This document shows, one piece after another, positions 26,009-35,182 of a stretch of DNA of 64,000 nucleotides. Numbering within the stretch: position 1 is the first letter of the stretch; the number at the start of each line of letters is the position of its first letter. The stretch lies in the NCBI GenBank assembly GCA_947175605.1, contig CAMWNH010000001.1, positions 62,001 to 126,000 on the forward strand, read 5' to 3'. The position numbers and the translations under genes are program-made. A model generated the notes under the pieces. The model did not search any database and had not been told where the DNA came from. It saw nothing but the letters and a program-made list of their open reading frames with translations. This DNA is from an uncultured Porphyromonadaceae bacterium (GTDB taxonomy: Bacteria; Bacteroidota; Bacteroidia; Bacteroidales; Muribaculaceae).

Positions 26009-28248
26009 CAGAATTTCACGTTGAGGGTTGCCATGAAGTGTGCGGGCGCCTGTGCGGCATAGCCGCTGTAGCGGTAGATAACTTTCTGGCCTTCGTCGTC
26101 CACGTAGTAGCCCGAGCCGGCATATCCGTTGCTCTCATACTTGGCGTTGAACACATTGTAGACCGTGGCGCCCAGGCGCACTTCCTTCAGCCCGAGAAGG
26201 CCGCGGAAAGTCCAGGAAGCCGAGAGATTGCTGAAGAAGTAGTGGGGCAGCGTCTGCTCCTCCACGCGGGCGTTGGTCATGTATTGTTTCGACACATAGT
26301 GGCTCTCGAGCGAGGCGTCGAGGCCGCGCCAGTGGAAGTTGAAGGCATTGTTGAGCGTGAAGTCGGGCGAGAAGGCGATGGGCGTGTTGCCGCAGTCGAT
26401 GGAGATGGGATTGGTCCACTCGTCCTCGTAGATGTATTCCACGAAGTTCTTGATGCGGTTGCGCGACAGCGTGGCGTTTATCTGCCAGTCGAACCATTTC
26501 ACGGGGCGTACACCCGCTTGCAGCTCGATGCCCGCGCGGTAGCTGTCGGGCACGTTCACGCTCATGGCGTTGCCCGTGTCGGAGAGCTGGCCCGTAAGCA
26601 CGAGCTGATTCTTGTAATCCATCCAATAAAGATTGACGCCACCCGTGAAAATATGGTGCTTGAAAGTATAGCCCAGCTCGTAGTCGAACATGCGCTCGGC
26701 CTTGGGCTCGTGGCCCGGGTCGGCATCCGTGAAGTTGTCGTGTGTAGGCTCCTTGTGGGCCACGCTCCATGACGCGAATGCACGGTGGCGCCCGTCGTTC
26801 GAGGCCCAGTTCAGGCCCAGCTTCGGGTTGAAGAAATTATACCGCTTGTCGATGTCGAGCTGCTGGGGCGCCGAGGTGTTGTAGTCGTAGGTGTCGGACG
26901 TGCCCTTGATCGTGTAGTGTATGCCACGGTACTGCAGGTCGGCGTAGGCCGTGAGGCCGTGGCCGGCGTCCACGTTCGCGCGGGCGTAGATGTTGCCGTC
27001 GAGCTTTTCGCCCAGGTGGCGGTAGTATTCCTGCGAAGGATTGAGCGCGCCCACATAGTTGCGCACCCATTCCACCGTGCCGAAGTGATGGCCTCGGAAA
27101 TTGTTGAGCGCTCCGCCCAGGGTGGCGTGCACGCGTCCGTGGTGCCAGTTGAGCGAGAACATGCCTCCGCCGAATCCGTTGGCGAGACTCTTGTCGCGGA
27201 TGAGGTCGCTTTTCTTCACCACCGTGCCGTCCTCGAGCGTATAAGGCTCGAGACCGTATTCGATCAGCGTGCGCTTGGTCTTGTACTGCTCGTAGTAGCC
27301 GTTGCCCTTGGTATAGTGCAGGGCCACGTTCAGATGCCACTCCGAGCCTATGTCCTGTCCCCAGTGCAGCTGGAAGTGGTGTTGCGTGTAGTTGTCCGTC
27401 TGGTTGGGATAGTAGGCCGTGTTGCCGTCGCTGTCCGTGTACTCGCCGCAGGGATTGTAGCGGCGCCCGTACTTCTCCATGTCCTCGCGCGAGGCGTAGT
27501 CCCAGGCCATGTAAGTCTGCTCCTTGCCGCCGAAGGCCAGCAGGCGCACGTTCGTGCCCCCGTTCGTGTAGGCCGCCTGTCCAAAGTAGCTCCAGAGCTT
27601 CGAGAACGCGCGGTCGATGTAGCCGTCCGTTCCCGCGTGCGATATGCGCGCATCGGCGCTCCAGTGCTCGCCCAGCAGGCCCGTGCCCACGCGCAGGCTC
27701 TCCTTGTTGGTGTTGTACATGCCGTAGCTGCCCGCAAATTCCGCATAGGGCTCGTAGGAGGGAGCGTCTGTAATCAGGTTTATCGAGCCGCCGAAAGCTC
27801 CCGCGCCGTTGGCGCTCGTGCCGGCGCCGCGCTGAATCTGCACGTCGCGCACGCTTGCCGCTATGTCAGGCATGTTCACCCAGTAGACGTTGTGGGTCTC
27901 GGCATCGTTCACCGGCACACCGTTCGTGGTGATGTTGATGCGCTGGGAGTCAGAGCCGCGTATTCGCAGGCCCGTATAGCCCATGCCGGCGCCGGCATCG
28001 CTCGTAGCAAGCAGCGAAGGCGTCATGCCCAGCAGAAAGGGCATGTCGCGGCCGTCGTTGGCGCGGTCGAGTTCTGATTTCGTAACGTTGGTGAAGGCCA
28101 CGGGAGTCGTGGCGGTGGCGCGGTTGGCCAATACTTCCACATCCTGCAGACGGATTACGGATGAGTCGGCGGCCGTTTCGGCCCCGACAGCGTGAACACA
28201 CGGCACAATAGCCGCCGTGGCCACGACGAAGAACAGATGTCTCTTCAT
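26008..28248 (-). CDS. TonB-dependent receptor, probably for thiamine
   Basis: The 746-residue outer-membrane receptor has a signal peptide, a TonB-box-like start (VIRLQDVEVLANR), a plug domain (GLRIRGSDSQRINITTNGVPVNDAE) at about residues 50-170 and a 22-strand barrel ending in HFMATLNVKF. TonB receptors import scarce ligands using proton motive force passed on by TonB. The TPP riboswitch directly upstream and the coupled pnuC gene identify thiamine or a phosphorylated form as the probable ligand. No SusD partner is present, which fits a vitamin receptor rather than a glycan system. Confidence 0.93.
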   Translation of the reverse strand: MKRHLFFVVATAAIVPCVHAVGAETAADSSVIRLQDVEVLANRATATTPVAFTNVTKSELDRANDGRDMPFLLGMTPSLLATSDAGAGMGYTGLRIRGSDSQRINITTNGVPVNDAETHNVYWVNMPDIAASVRDVQIQRGAGTSANGAGAFGGSINLITDAPSYEPYAEFAGSYGMYNTNKESLRVGTGLLGEHWSADARISHAGTDGYIDRAFSKLWSYFGQAAYTNGGTNVRLLAFGGKEQTYMAWDYASREDMEKYGRRYNPCGEYTDSDGNTAYYPNQTDNYTQHHFQLHWGQDIGSEWHLNVALHYTKGNGYYEQYKTKRTLIEYGLEPYTLEDGTVVKKSDLIRDKSLANGFGGGMFSLNWHHGRVHATLGGALNNFRGHHFGTVEWVRNYVGALNPSQEYYRHLGEKLDGNIYARANVDAGHGLTAYADLQYRGIHYTIKGTSDTYDYNTSAPQQLDIDKRYNFFNPKLGLNWASNDGRHRAFASWSVAHKEPTHDNFTDADPGHEPKAERMFDYELGYTFKHHIFTGGVNLYWMDYKNQLVLTGQLSDTGNAMSVNVPDSYRAGIELQAGVRPVKWFDWQINATLSRNRIKNFVEYIYEDEWTNPISIDCGNTPIAFSPDFTLNNAFNFHWRGLDASLESHYVSKQYMTNARVEEQTLPHYFFSNLSASWTFRGLLGLKEVRLGATVYNVFNAKYESNGYAGSGYYVDDEGQKVIYRYSGYAAQAPAHFMATLNVKF

Positions 28249-28258
28249 ACTTTTTTCT

Positions 28259-28351
28259 CTACGCCGGTATTACCCGGATCAGGTTCAAAGGGTATGATCT
28301 CAGCTTCGGCGCCGTGTCCCTCCGGACTGCGGCTACTGCCGTCGCACCCCT
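28259..28351 (-). promoter_or_regulatory. TPP (THI-element) riboswitch
   Basis: On the minus strand the conserved THI core is present: GGGGTGC, then CTGAGATCATACCC, TTTGAACCTGATC and GGTAATACCGGCGTAG. It lies between the promoter and the receptor ATG. Only about 10 bases separate the 3' end of the aptamer from the start codon, leaving no room for a terminator, so control is probably at translation initiation. Confidence 0.95.
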
Positions 28352-28370
28352 AAAATTTTTCTTGTCGCCG

Positions 28371-28378
28371 CAAAGTTA
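28371..28378 (-). promoter_or_regulatory. -7 promoter box for the thiamine operon
   Basis: Minus-strand TAACTTTGC lies just before the riboswitch aptamer. Confidence 0.65.
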
Positions 28379-28484
28379 CAACATTTCTCCGAAACTTCCG
28401 CACGATGGAGGGAGGAGATTTTTAATATCAATTGAATGAAGGGATCTAAGTATCCTTAATACAGGAAGCCGAAGAGCCAGAGGG

Positions 28485-28568
28485 GAATTTTGTTCCGAGA
28501 TTGGTGCAAAAAGTGAAATTGTTCCTTCGATAGTACAATTTGCAAAATTGTTCCTTTGATGGACCAAT
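28485..28568. repeat. Three degenerate ~26-base tandem repeats
   Basis: AATTTTGTTCCGAGATTGGTGC, AAATTGTTCCTTCGATAGTACAAT and AAATTGTTCCTTTGATGGACCAAT are spaced by about 30 bases between the thiamine promoter and the xerD stop. The surrounding gap shows nothing else. Confidence 0.6.
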
Positions 28569-28583
28569 CCGGGCTGGTAAGGG

Positions 28584-29483
28584 TCAGCTGCGGATGTTGC
28601 GCGGATGGTGGAGCAGTATTTCCTCGCGCAGCTGCGTCGTGTCGAGGTGGAGATATATCTCCGTGGTGGCTATGGATTCGTGGCCCAGCATCTGCTGGAT
28701 TGCGCGCAAGTTGGCTCCTCCTTCGAGAAGATGGGTGGCGAAGGAATGCCGCAACGTATGGGGCGAAACCGTTTTCTTCACGCCGGCGGCTGCCGCCAGG
28801 TCGCGAACGATGTAGAACACCATCACGCGCGAAAGCCTGCGTCCGCGTGAGTTCAGAAACACGATTCCCTCCTCGCCCGGCTTGGCGTCGGCCTGCATAC
28901 GCTCGGGCATATAGTCAGCCAGCGCGCGACGGGCAGTGGCGCTCAGAGGCACCAGACGTTCCTTGGAGCCCTTGCCCTCCACAAGCACTATGCCCTCGTC
29001 GATGTGCACCCGGCCCAGTGTAAGGTTGCAGAGCTCGCTCACACGCAGCCCCGAGCCATAGAGCATTTCGATGATGGCACGGTTGCGCGCGTCCAGCGGC
29101 GGAGCCAGCGCGTTGCAGGCCTCTATCATGCCTTCTATCTCCTCCAGCGAGAGCACGGCCGGAAGACGGCGCGTGCCTCGCGGCGTATCGAGCTGGGAGG
29201 CCGGGCTTGAAGCAATGTATCCCTCGAGCTCGAGCCATGCGTAGAACGAGCGTATGCCCGCCAGAATTCGGGCCGTGGATGTGGCCGAGATGCCCAGGTC
29301 GCAGAGCTCGTCAAGAAAGGCTCGCAGATCATCGGTCGTGGCTTCCGCTTCCTCCATGCCCCGGCTTTCGAGCCAGCCGTGAAGCTTGGTCAGGTCCGAG
29401 AGGTAGGCTTCGCGCGTATTCTCGGCCAGGCCGCGTTCCAGCAGCAGATATGCCGTGTATTCCTTCAGGTGGCGCATGGGCAT
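28584..29483 (-). CDS. xerD: Tyrosine recombinase XerD
   Basis: XerD resolves chromosome dimers at the dif site with a partner recombinase. The N-terminal SAM-like core-binding domain (residues 1-90) and the catalytic domain are complete: Arg in GSGLRVSEL, Lys in GKGSKERLVPL, HTLRHSFATHLLEGG, LGHESIATTEIYLH with the nucleophile Tyr. The length of 299 aa is standard and there is no sign of an integrated element, so it is a housekeeping copy rather than an integrase. It is the last gene of the nadB-DUF4294-xerD run, 13 bases after DUF4294. Confidence 0.92.
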   Translation of the reverse strand: MPMRHLKEYTAYLLLERGLAENTREAYLSDLTKLHGWLESRGMEEAEATTDDLRAFLDELCDLGISATSTARILAGIRSFYAWLELEGYIASSPASQLDTPRGTRRLPAVLSLEEIEGMIEACNALAPPLDARNRAIIEMLYGSGLRVSELCNLTLGRVHIDEGIVLVEGKGSKERLVPLSATARRALADYMPERMQADAKPGEEGIVFLNSRGRRLSRVMVFYIVRDLAAAAGVKKTVSPHTLRHSFATHLLEGGANLRAIQQMLGHESIATTEIYLHLDTTQLREEILLHHPRNIRS

Positions 29484-29496
29484 AGGGTGGGCGCGC

Positions 29497-30192
29497 TTAT
29501 ATCGTGCCCTGTTCCACGAGGCTGGCTATACGCTCCAGCGTGGCGTCCTGCTCGTTCTTTTCGGGGCGGAAATCACTCTTCAGACTCACGCCGAAAAGCT
29601 TGCCGAATCCCTGCCAGAAGCCCGCGCGGAAAGCCCCCAGAAAAGCCTTTACGATGTCGTAGGAACTCTGGTGCGTCTCGCGTTGAACGAGCTTCACCAG
29701 CACGCGGGCCTGACGCTTCGAAAAGCGCCGCAGAATGGGCTTGTACTGCTTGTAGAGCGCCCCCTCCATCTGTTTCAGATATGCCTCGCGCTCCTTCTGC
29801 GTCGGGAAGGTCTCGAGATACTCGTAGGTTTCGATTAGAGTCTCGGCTATCAGCTTGGCATAGGGCAGCGTCAGCTTCACGTCGCGCACCGTGCGCCAGT
29901 ACTCCTGCTCCTGCTTCTTGTTCTTGAACTTCATGGCCGGATACACCGTGAGTTCGCGCAGGTAGAAGTGTATTATCGAGTCTCCGTTTTCATCGAAACG
30001 CCAGTTGAAGCCGCGGATATACTGAGGCTTGTACTCACCTATGGCGTCGATAGGCGTGTCGGAAGTCATCACACGTGCCTCAGTCGCCTCAGTGCTTTTT
30101 TTCTTTACCGCGCGGGCGGATGCAGGCTGAGCCGACGCTACGAGCGACAGCACAGCCACGACAAACACTATGACACCTCGGGTAATGCTCAT
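29497..30192 (-). CDS. DUF4294 domain protein, exported
   Basis: I take the start at 30192 (MSITRGVIVFVVAVLSLV), which overlaps the nadB stop as ATGA and gives 231 residues with a signal peptide cut near ASARA. The longer ORF-track version reads back through nadB. The mature part has the Bacteroidota DUF4294 pattern: FYLRELTVYPAMKFKNKKQEQEYWRTVRDVK, then ETYEYLETFPTQKEREAYLKQ. The domain has no known function. It is translationally coupled to nadB and followed by xerD. Confidence 0.88.
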   Translation of the reverse strand: MSITRGVIVFVVAVLSLVASAQPASARAVKKKSTEATEARVMTSDTPIDAIGEYKPQYIRGFNWRFDENGDSIIHFYLRELTVYPAMKFKNKKQEQEYWRTVRDVKLTLPYAKLIAETLIETYEYLETFPTQKEREAYLKQMEGALYKQYKPILRRFSKRQARVLVKLVQRETHQSSYDIVKAFLGAFRAGFWQGFGKLFGVSLKSDFRPEKNEQDATLERIASLVEQGTI

Positions 30193-31772
30193 AGGCCCGG
30201 CTCCTTCGCTGCAGGCGGATAGTCGAGCGTATAGTGCAGTCCGCGCGATTCCTTGCGCTCCTTGGCCTGGCGCATGATGAGATAGCCCACGTTGATGATG
30301 TTGCGCAGCTCGCATATTTCGCGCGACACCTTCGAGCGCTTGAAGAGGTCCTCCGTCTCCTCGTAGAGGATGTCGAGGCGGTTCCATGCGCGGTCAAGGC
30401 GCAGGTCGGAACGCACGATGCCGACGTATGTGCCCATGATCTGGCCCACTTCGCGGGCGCTCTGCGTGATGAGCACCATCTCCTCGGGCGAGCGCGTGCC
30501 CTCGTCGTTCCATGCCGGCACGTCGTCGCGCAGACTCACGTATTTCACCTCCTCGCGGGCGTGGCGTGCGGCCGCGTCTGCATAGACCACCGCTTCGATC
30601 AGCGAGTTCGAGGCGAGACGGTTGCCCCCGTGCAGCCCCGTGCACGAGCATTCGCCCAGTGCGTAGAGGTGGCGTATGCTCGACTCCCCGTTGCCGTCCA
30701 CCTGGATGCCGCCGCATAGATAGTGCGCGGCCGGTGCGACGGGGATGTAGTCGCGGGTGATGTCTATGCCCAGTTCAAGACACTTGCGGTAGATGTTCGG
30801 GAAGTGGCGGCGCGTTTCCTCGGGGTCCTTGTGCGTCACGTCGAGATACACGTGGTCGTCGCCGTTGAGTTTCATCTCCGAGTCGATGGCGCGTGCCACT
30901 ATGTCGCGCGGAGCCAGCGAGAGACGAGGGTCATACTTGTGCATGAACTCCTCGCCGCGCAGATTGCGGAGCACGGCTCCGTAGCCGCGCATGGCCTCGG
31001 TTATGAGGAAGGAAGGACGGTCGCCGGGATGATACAGCGCCGTGGGGTGGAACTGGATGAACTCCATATCCTTGACCGTGCCCTTGGCGCGGTACACCAT
31101 GGCTATGCCGTCGCCTGTGGCCACAAGGGGGTTGGTCGTGGTCTGATATACGGCGCCACAGCCACCCGTAGCCATGATGGTGACCTTCGAAAGGAAGGTA
31201 TCTACCGTCCCCGTGGCCATGTCCAGCACATATGCGCCATAGCAGCGGATGTCCTTGGTGCGTCGCGTCACGCGCTTGCCCAGGTGGTGCTGGGTGATGA
31301 TTTCGATGGCGAAATGATTCTCGAACACGTCGATATCCGGATTCTCACGCACGGCCTTGATCAGGCTCTGCTGGATTTCGAAGCCCGTGTTGTCGGCATG
31401 GTGCAGGATGCGGAACTCGCTGTGGCCGCCCTCGCGGTGCAGATCGAAGCTGCCGTCCTCGCGCTTGTCGAAGTCCACGCCCCATTCCAGGAGTTGACGT
31501 ATCTGCTCGGGAGCGCCCTTCACCACTTTCTCCACGGCCGCCGGGTCGCTGATCCAGTCGCCCGCCACCATTGTGTCGTGGATGTGTTTGTCGAAGTCAT
31601 CGACTTCGAGATTCGTCACGGAAGCCACGCCGCCCTGTGCCAGGGCGGTGTTGGCTTCGTCGAGAGTTGTCTTGCACACAAGTGCCACCCGGCCCGAGCC
31701 TGCCACTTTCAGGGCGAAGCTCATGCCGGCAATACCGGAACCTATGACGAGATAGTCGTATTTTCTTTCCAT
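30189..31772 (-). CDS. nadB: L-aspartate oxidase
   Basis: This FAD enzyme oxidises aspartate to iminoaspartate for NadA in de novo NAD synthesis, and can use fumarate as acceptor in anaerobes. The FAD-binding Rossmann motif VIGSGIAGMSFALKVA is at the N-terminus. It is followed by the flavoprotein segments ALAQGGVA, HREGGHSEFRILH, LASNSLIEAVVYA and the C-terminal helical domain. At 527 aa it has normal length. NadA is encoded 22 kb away on the other strand, and nadC is not seen in the window. Confidence 0.96.
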   Translation of the reverse strand: MERKYDYLVIGSGIAGMSFALKVAGSGRVALVCKTTLDEANTALAQGGVASVTNLEVDDFDKHIHDTMVAGDWISDPAAVEKVVKGAPEQIRQLLEWGVDFDKREDGSFDLHREGGHSEFRILHHADNTGFEIQQSLIKAVRENPDIDVFENHFAIEIITQHHLGKRVTRRTKDIRCYGAYVLDMATGTVDTFLSKVTIMATGGCGAVYQTTTNPLVATGDGIAMVYRAKGTVKDMEFIQFHPTALYHPGDRPSFLITEAMRGYGAVLRNLRGEEFMHKYDPRLSLAPRDIVARAIDSEMKLNGDDHVYLDVTHKDPEETRRHFPNIYRKCLELGIDITRDYIPVAPAAHYLCGGIQVDGNGESSIRHLYALGECSCTGLHGGNRLASNSLIEAVVYADAAARHAREEVKYVSLRDDVPAWNDEGTRSPEEMVLITQSAREVGQIMGTYVGIVRSDLRLDRAWNRLDILYEETEDLFKRSKVSREICELRNIINVGYLIMRQAKERKESRGLHYTLDYPPAAKEPGL

Positions 31773-31874
31773 CGCAGAATCAGAAAACTGGGGAGAATTT
31801 GAACTGTTCCTCGCGTTGAGGCGTGGCCGTGGCTTTCCGCGGCGCGGTCGTGCCGGCGTGGGGAGGGTGTAGTA

Positions 31875-32435
31875 TTATACGGTGAGAATTTCCTTCTCCT
31901 TGGCGGCGAAGATATCGTCGATGCGCTTCAGATACTTGTCGTGAAGTTTCTGCACGGTGGTCTCGGCGTCCTTCTCCACGTCCTCGGGCATGCCGTTCTT
32001 CACGGCCTTCTTCAGTCCGTCGATAGCCTCGCGGCGAGCATTGCGCACGCTCACCTTGGCATTCTCGGCCTCGGCCTTGCACTGCTTCACAAGGGCCTTG
32101 CGGCGGTCTTCCGTGAGCGGCGGAATCGACAGGCGGATCACCTCGCCGTTGTTCTCGGGCATGATGCCCAGCTCCGAGTTGATGATGGCCTTCTCGATTT
32201 CCTTGAACATGCTCTTTTCCCAGGGGGTGATGGCGATGGTGCGTGCGTCGGGCACGGACACGTTGGCTACATTGGAGATCGGAGCGGCGGACCCGTAATA
32301 GTCCACGCGTATGCCTTCAAGGATTTTGGCGTTGGCTTTGCCCGCGCGGATGCGCGCCAGTGTCTCGTCGAGATATTCCACGGCCATTTCCATCTTTTCT
32401 TCCGCGGGATTGATGTAGGTGCTGACTTCGCTCAT
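31875..32435 (-). CDS. frr: Ribosome recycling factor
   Basis: RRF splits post-termination ribosomes together with EF-G. The 186-residue protein shows the typical three-helix pattern: [49 protein letters not shown], and [16 protein letters not shown]. It lies 52 bases after pyrH on the same strand, the conserved pyrH-frr order. Confidence 0.97.
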   Translation of the reverse strand: MSEVSTYINPAEEKMEMAVEYLDETLARIRAGKANAKILEGIRVDYYGSAAPISNVANVSVPDARTIAITPWEKSMFKEIEKAIINSELGIMPENNGEVIRLSIPPLTEDRRKALVKQCKAEAENAKVSVRNARREAIDGLKKAVKNGMPEDVEKDAETTVQKLHDKYLKRIDDIFAAKEKEILTV

Positions 32436-32487
32436 ATTGTTTGTGTTTTTGGGGGTTAGAGGGTTTGTAATGGCTTGGGGTGGGGTG

Positions 32488-33198
32488 TCAGTAGACCAGC
32501 GTGCCTATCTCGTCGCCGGACACTACCTTCAGAAGATTGTCGGGCGTGTCCATGTCGAAGACCACGATTTTCATGCCGTTTTCCTTGCAAAGTGTGGTAG
32601 CCGTGAGGTCCATGATGCGCAGGCCGCGGTTGTAGATTTCGTCGTATGTGATTTTGTCGAATTTCGTGGCCGTTGGGTCCTTCTCCGGATCCGCAGTGTA
32701 GATGCCGTCCACGCGGGTGCCCTTGAGCATCACCTCCGTGCGAAGCTCCACAGCGCGCAGGGCCGATGCCGTATCCGTGGTGAAGAACGGATTGCCCGTA
32801 CCGCCGGCGATTATCACAACACTGCCTGCATTCAGCAGCGCGTTGGCGCGATCGGTGGAATACTGCTCGCCCACGGGGAACATGCCTATGGATGTGAGCA
32901 CCGCCGCACGCTGGCCCGCATTCTCCAGAGCCGAGCTCAGAGCCAGGGAATTGATTACGGTGGCAAGCATGCCCATCTGGTCGCCCTTCACGCGGTCAAA
33001 GCCCTTGGCTGCGCCCGAAAGGCCGCGGAAGATATTGCCGCCGCCGATGACGATTGCCACTTTCACGCCCGCAGCCGCGAGTTTCGCGATCTGCGACGCA
33101 TACATATCGAGACGCTCCGTGTCGATGCCGTAGCCCTGGGCACCCATCAGCGATTCACCGCTGAGCTTGAGGAGGATTTTGCTGTATTTGGTTTCCAT
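32488..33198 (-). CDS. pyrH: UMP kinase
   Basis: It phosphorylates UMP to UDP in pyrimidine synthesis. The amino acid kinase fold starts [11 protein letters not shown] and continues with IGGGNIFRG, the [13 protein letters not shown] region, [13 protein letters not shown], and LMDLTA-like [10 protein letters not shown] near the end. I chose ATG at 33198 ([12 protein letters not shown]), 236 aa; the longer ORF-track form reads into the phospholipase gene. The promoter box TATCTTTG ends only four bases before this ATG, so the mRNA is probably leaderless. Confidence 0.96.
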   Translation of the reverse strand: METKYSKILLKLSGESLMGAQGYGIDTERLDMYASQIAKLAAAGVKVAIVIGGGNIFRGLSGAAKGFDRVKGDQMGMLATVINSLALSSALENAGQRAAVLTSIGMFPVGEQYSTDRANALLNAGSVVIIAGGTGNPFFTTDTASALRAVELRTEVMLKGTRVDGIYTADPEKDPTATKFDKITYDEIYNRGLRIMDLTATTLCKENGMKIVVFDMDTPDNLLKVVSGDEIGTLVY

Positions 33199-33202
33199 GT
33201 TG

Positions 33203-33210
33203 CAAAGATA
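33203..33210 (-). promoter_or_regulatory. -7 box four bases from the pyrH start
   Basis: Minus-strand TATCTTTG-CAAC-ATG. Transcription would begin at or next to the start codon. Confidence 0.6.
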
Positions 33211-33272
33211 GTATATTAATCGGACATTCTGCAAAACTTTACCTCCGAAAAACAGCCGTTTCTCCCGTGAGA

Positions 33273-34142
33273 TCAATATTCGCTGAAGAGTTTGGGCTTG
33301 ATGCAGATGCCTGCGCGGAGCTGTGAGTGGAATTGCTTGTAGTCCAGCAGGCCTTCGCCATAGCCGTTGTAGTATTGCACGAAGAAATACTGATTGTCGC
33401 CGCGCAGAATGCGCCACGCAAATTCCACAGTCGTATTCATATTCAGATTCCAGCCCTGACGTTTGGTCACGGTCACACCACCCACGAAACGCCGGTCGTT
33501 GCTCATTACTTGGAAGCCCGTCTGGAACAGGCCCGTATATTTGAGTAGGTCGCGGTTGTTGCCGCTGTCCACGATCGGAATCCATGCCTTCCCGTGCACC
33601 ATCAGGTTGGGAGTCACTATGATGTTTGCGGCCAGCGACACCTTGTTCCACGAGCGGCTCTCGTCGCCGTCGCGCCCGTTGCTCTCGTGTTCTATTATCA
33701 GCGAGAGCTTGCCTATGTAGCGGTTCTTCACGAAAAGTGGCTTCGTCAGGCCTATACCCGGATTGAAGTTCAGGTCCGTCATAGGCATGGACTCCTGAAG
33801 CACGTTCCAGAAGCATTTCTGCGAGTAGAACAGATACAGGTATGTTCCCCACGGAAGCGTGCTGCGCGTAAGCCTCTGCGCGATGGAGATTTGGAATTTG
33901 ATATTCGTGTTCATCTTCGTGGGCTTGGGGCCTATCGAAGGTCCGAAGATGAAGTAATTGTCCTTGTATAGCCCGAAGTACGGCTGATTGGAAAAGTCGC
34001 GTAGCACGCTATCCGTGGTCAGGGGCTCGAAGTCGTGGGTGGTCAGGATCTGTGCCCCGGTCTCGCGCGGACACACGAGACTCATAAAAGCCAACAGCAG
34101 AAGTGCGCTCAGGTGGTGCGTGGTGCAATATTTTCGGGCCAT
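33273..34142 (-). CDS. Outer membrane phospholipase A (PldA family)
   Basis: This 289-residue barrel enzyme hydrolyses phospholipids in the outer leaflet of the outer membrane. A signal peptide precedes beta strands, and the catalytic elements of OMPLA are visible: His152 and Ser154 in EHESNGR and Asn166 in SRSWNK. A further family segment QYYNGYGEGLLDYKQF lies near the C-terminus. The gene starts five bases after pdxB and closes the purD-membrane protein-pdxB run. Family activity needs dimerisation and calcium. Confidence 0.92.
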   Translation of the reverse strand: MARKYCTTHHLSALLLLAFMSLVCPRETGAQILTTHDFEPLTTDSVLRDFSNQPYFGLYKDNYFIFGPSIGPKPTKMNTNIKFQISIAQRLTRSTLPWGTYLYLFYSQKCFWNVLQESMPMTDLNFNPGIGLTKPLFVKNRYIGKLSLIIEHESNGRDGDESRSWNKVSLAANIIVTPNLMVHGKAWIPIVDSGNNRDLLKYTGLFQTGFQVMSNDRRFVGGVTVTKRQGWNLNMNTTVEFAWRILRGDNQYFFVQYYNGYGEGLLDYKQFHSQLRAGICIKPKLFSEY

Positions 34143-34147
34143 ATGCG

Positions 34148-35182
34148 TCAGTCGATTTTTCCTTCGGGAGCTTCCCGGCGGAGAGGATAATTGTTTCTGA
34201 GAAGTTCGAAATTCTCCGGATTGGCACGCAGGGCTGCCGTATCGGCTTCCGGATCATAGCTTTCGGCCACGCCAGTGGCTGTCACGGCGCGGGCGCAGGC
34301 CGGGGGCTGCGGCTCGTTGAGATGCACGCGCGGCAGATAAAACATGGTTGTTACCGCGTCGGCCACCTCCTGCGAGGCACGCACCTTCCCCGCGGCCGAA
34401 TAGCCTGCGATGTGTGGTGTGGCTATTGCAGCGCGCTCGAGGAGCTCGCGCGAGATTTCGGGTTCGTTTTCCCAGCAGTCTATTATAGCGCTCCCCACCA
34501 ATCCCTTGTCCAGCGCCTGGACAAGTGCCGGGGTGTCCACTATGGCCCCGCGGGCGCTGTTTATGAGAATCGGAGCGCGGCGCAGTTTGCCGAAGAATGC
34601 TTCGTCCGCCATGTGGTAGGTAGCGTGCTCGCCCTCGCGGGTCAGGGGAGTATGGAAGGTGATGATGTCCGCCTCGGCTGCTATCTCGTCAAGGGTTGCC
34701 CAGTCGTCGCCCCCTTCGGCTGCCTGGCGCGGAGGGTCGTAGCGAAGCACACGCATATCCAGCGCGCGGGCCCAGCGCTCAACGATGCTTCCAACGTGGC
34801 CCACCCCGATTATGCCGATGGTATGAGCGCCTATAGGCTTGCATATCACACGCATGAGCGATGCGAACACATACTGTGCCACAGCCGGTGCGTTGCAGCC
34901 CGGAGCATTCACTACAACGATGCCTCGCGAGGCGCACCATTCCGTGTCGATATGGTCCGTGCCTATCGTCGCCGTGGCCACCAGGCGGCAGCGCGAGCGC
35001 CCCAGCAGAGCCTCGTCGCAGCGTGTGCGCGTGCGCACGATCAGCGCGTCGCAGTTTTCCACAGCCTTGGGCGTGATTTCCTCCGAGGGAAGATAGCGCA
35101 CGTTCGAGGCATACTGTTCCAGCACGCCCCGCAGGTAAGGCACGTTTGCCTCCACGATGATATTCAGAAAAGGATTTGGCAT
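34148..35182 (-). CDS. pdxB: Erythronate-4-phosphate dehydrogenase
   Basis: PdxB oxidises 4-phosphoerythronate in the DXP-dependent pyridoxal phosphate pathway. ATG at 35182 (MPNPFLNIIVEANVPYL) gives 344 residues. The D-2-hydroxyacid dehydrogenase fold shows the NAD-binding GIIGVGHVGSIVERWARAL, FHTPLTREGEHATYHM, INSARGAIVDTPAL and the catalytic-histidine segment ATPHIAGYSAAGK. The C-terminal extension after about residue 280 fits PdxB more than other family members. The ORF-track upstream extension is an artefact reading through the membrane protein gene, which it overlaps by 19 bases. Confidence 0.93.
   Translation of the reverse strand: MPNPFLNIIVEANVPYLRGVLEQYASNVRYLPSEEITPKAVENCDALIVRTRTRCDEALLGRSRCRLVATATIGTDHIDTEWCASRGIVVVNAPGCNAPAVAQYVFASLMRVICKPIGAHTIGIIGVGHVGSIVERWARALDMRVLRYDPPRQAAEGGDDWATLDEIAAEADIITFHTPLTREGEHATYHMADEAFFGKLRRAPILINSARGAIVDTPALVQALDKGLVGSAIIDCWENEPEISRELLERAAIATPHIAGYSAAGKVRASQEVADAVTTMFYLPRVHLNEPQPPACARAVTATGVAESYDPEADTAALRANPENFELLRNNYPLRREAPEGKID

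Noticed and set aside
28584-29483. xerD as an integrase of a mobile element
   Set aside because: Length and motifs fit housekeeping XerD, and no att-like repeats, cargo or excision genes flank it.
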